DNA from: an uncultured Fretibacterium sp.
GTDB lineage: Bacteria; Synergistota; Synergistia; Synergistales; Aminobacteriaceae
DNA: 7,255 bases
Reading direction: 5' to 3'
Assembly (NCBI GenBank): GCA_937892105.1
Contig: CALAUZ010000332.1
Location: 1-7,255, forward strand
Shown: positions 7,034 through 7,255 of the stretch, piece by piece
How the letters are laid out: each line of letters begins with the position of its first letter
Numbering within the stretch: position 1 is the stretch's first letter
Position numbers and translations under genes: made by a program
Notes under the pieces: model-generated
The model's database searches: none
What the model saw: only the letters and a program-made list of their open reading frames with translations
Told to the model about the DNA's origin: nothing

Positions 7034-7070
7034 AAGGCTGTTGCTTGAGGGGAGTGGCAGCCTTTTACTT
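7034..7070 (+). terminator. Rho-independent terminator of the ior operon
   Basis: AAGGCTG (7034-7040) pairs with CAGCCTT (7058-7064). The stem may extend inward by G-T wobbles and a C-G pair, and it is followed by the T-rich run TTTTACTTTT. It lies 33 nt after the ACT gene stop. A smaller hairpin, TCCCG (7015-7019) with CGGGA (7030-7034), sits just upstream and shares base 7034, so the two stems compete by one base pair. Confidence 0.8.
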
Positions 7071-7255
7071 TTGGGAAGGCGGAAGATTAATTAATGAACG
7101 TAAGGGCACTTTGACATACTCCCCACGCCTAAAGGCGGGGATTCTAGCATATACAACACTGCCTGTAAAAACAGGTCTTGTCGCGTAGCACGCCGCAGGC
7201 ACCATGTCTCCACTAATGGTTGATGCCCCAACCATATGTATATTCTTTGCCGCGT
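7065..7255 (-). CDS. tnpB: C-terminal part of a TnpB-like RNA-guided nuclease (5' part outside window)
   Basis: The minus-strand frame entering at 7255 reads AAKNIHMVGASTISGDM and stays open for about 62 codons to a TAA at 7065-7067. The AAKNI at the edge fits the last RuvC-type motif of TnpB (D-x-N-AA-x-NI), after which only a short tail is expected. The zinc-finger and catalytic acidic residues lie outside the window, so activity cannot be judged. The frame reads through the right-end hairpin and past the presumed element boundary at 7111 before stopping in flanking DNA inside the ior terminator. The natural stop may therefore have been lost, or the final 15 or so codons are host-derived. 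Identification rests on a short motif together with the element end. Confidence 0.55.
   Translation of the reverse strand, partial: AAKNIHMVGASTISGDMVPAACYATRPVFTGSVVYARIPAFRRGEYVKVPLRSLINLPPSQK
7111..7200 (-). ncRNA. Candidate omega RNA (reRNA) scaffold at the element's right end
   Basis: In TnpB elements the guide RNA scaffold overlaps the 3' part of tnpB and the right end, and its guide is the DNA just outside the element. Three hairpins are visible: GCGT/ACGC (7183-7193), CCTGT-AAAA-ACAGG (7162-7175) and the right-end stem (7122-7140). The guide would then be read from 7110 downward on the minus strand (AGTGCCCTTACGTTCATTAA). The 5' limit is not determinable here. Confidence 0.4.
7111..7255 (-). 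mobile_element. Right end of an IS200/IS605-family (TnpB-type) insertion sequence, running off the window
   Basis: Read on the minus strand, the block ends in GAATCCCCGCCTTTAGGCG, then TGGGGAGTATGTCAA. This is the hairpin-plus-TGTCAA form I recognise from right ends of IS200/IS605 elements that carry tnpB. The stem is CCC(A)CGCC with GGCGGGG (7122-7140) around a short loop. The terminal TCAA (7111-7114) equals the right cleavage tetranucleotide known for IS608, so I place the element boundary at 7111. The left end, and any tnpA, are outside the window. The element sits about 40 bp beyond the ior terminator and faces it. Confidence 0.72.

Overview
The window suggests an anaerobic, amino-acid-fermenting bacterium of moderate GC content. 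I think a gut or rumen member of the Synergistaceae is the best guess, from the ior-paaK-ACT cluster, the style of the ankyrin repeats and the resident IS200/IS605-type element. No rRNA or other phylogenetic marker is present, so this is an inference.

Layout. Positions 1-2378 (minus strand) are one uninterrupted reading frame that runs off the left edge (792 codons seen). It encodes an unusual multidomain protein: two tandem DUF4145/HEPN-like helical domains, two S1-like (OB-fold) domains, three to four ankyrin repeats and a long acidic Glu/Pro/Gln-rich tail of near-identical units of about 71-73 residues. A 182-bp AT-rich divergent intergenic region (2379-2560) separates it from a plus-strand operon. 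The operon contains iorA (2561-4291), a small coiled-coil/single-TM protein (4293-4637), iorB (4640-5215), a PaaK-type aryl-CoA ligase (5250-6551) and a tandem-ACT protein (6567-7001). It ends at a Rho-independent terminator (7034-7070). The right edge (about 7111-7255) is the right end of an IS200/IS605-family element on the minus strand, with the last part of a TnpB-like frame and the hairpins expected of an omega (reRNA) scaffold.

How the genes work together. IorA and IorB should form the cytoplasmic ferredoxin-dependent oxidoreductase that converts aryl pyruvates, derived from Trp, Phe and Tyr by transamination, into aryl-acetyl-CoA. The PaaK-type ligase interconverts the aryl-acetyl-CoA with the free acid, and the ACT protein is a likely amino-acid sensor for the pathway. 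The small membrane protein between iorA and iorB has no evident catalytic role. It may tether the complex to the membrane, but that is speculation.

The most novel item is the HEPN-HEPN-S1-S1-ankyrin-acidic-tail protein. Its second HEPN copy keeps an R-N-x3-H motif typical of HEPN ribonucleases, while the first copy has lost it. With S1 domains, which usually bind RNA, it could be an RNA-targeting protein of undescribed type. Function is not demonstrated by anything in the window.
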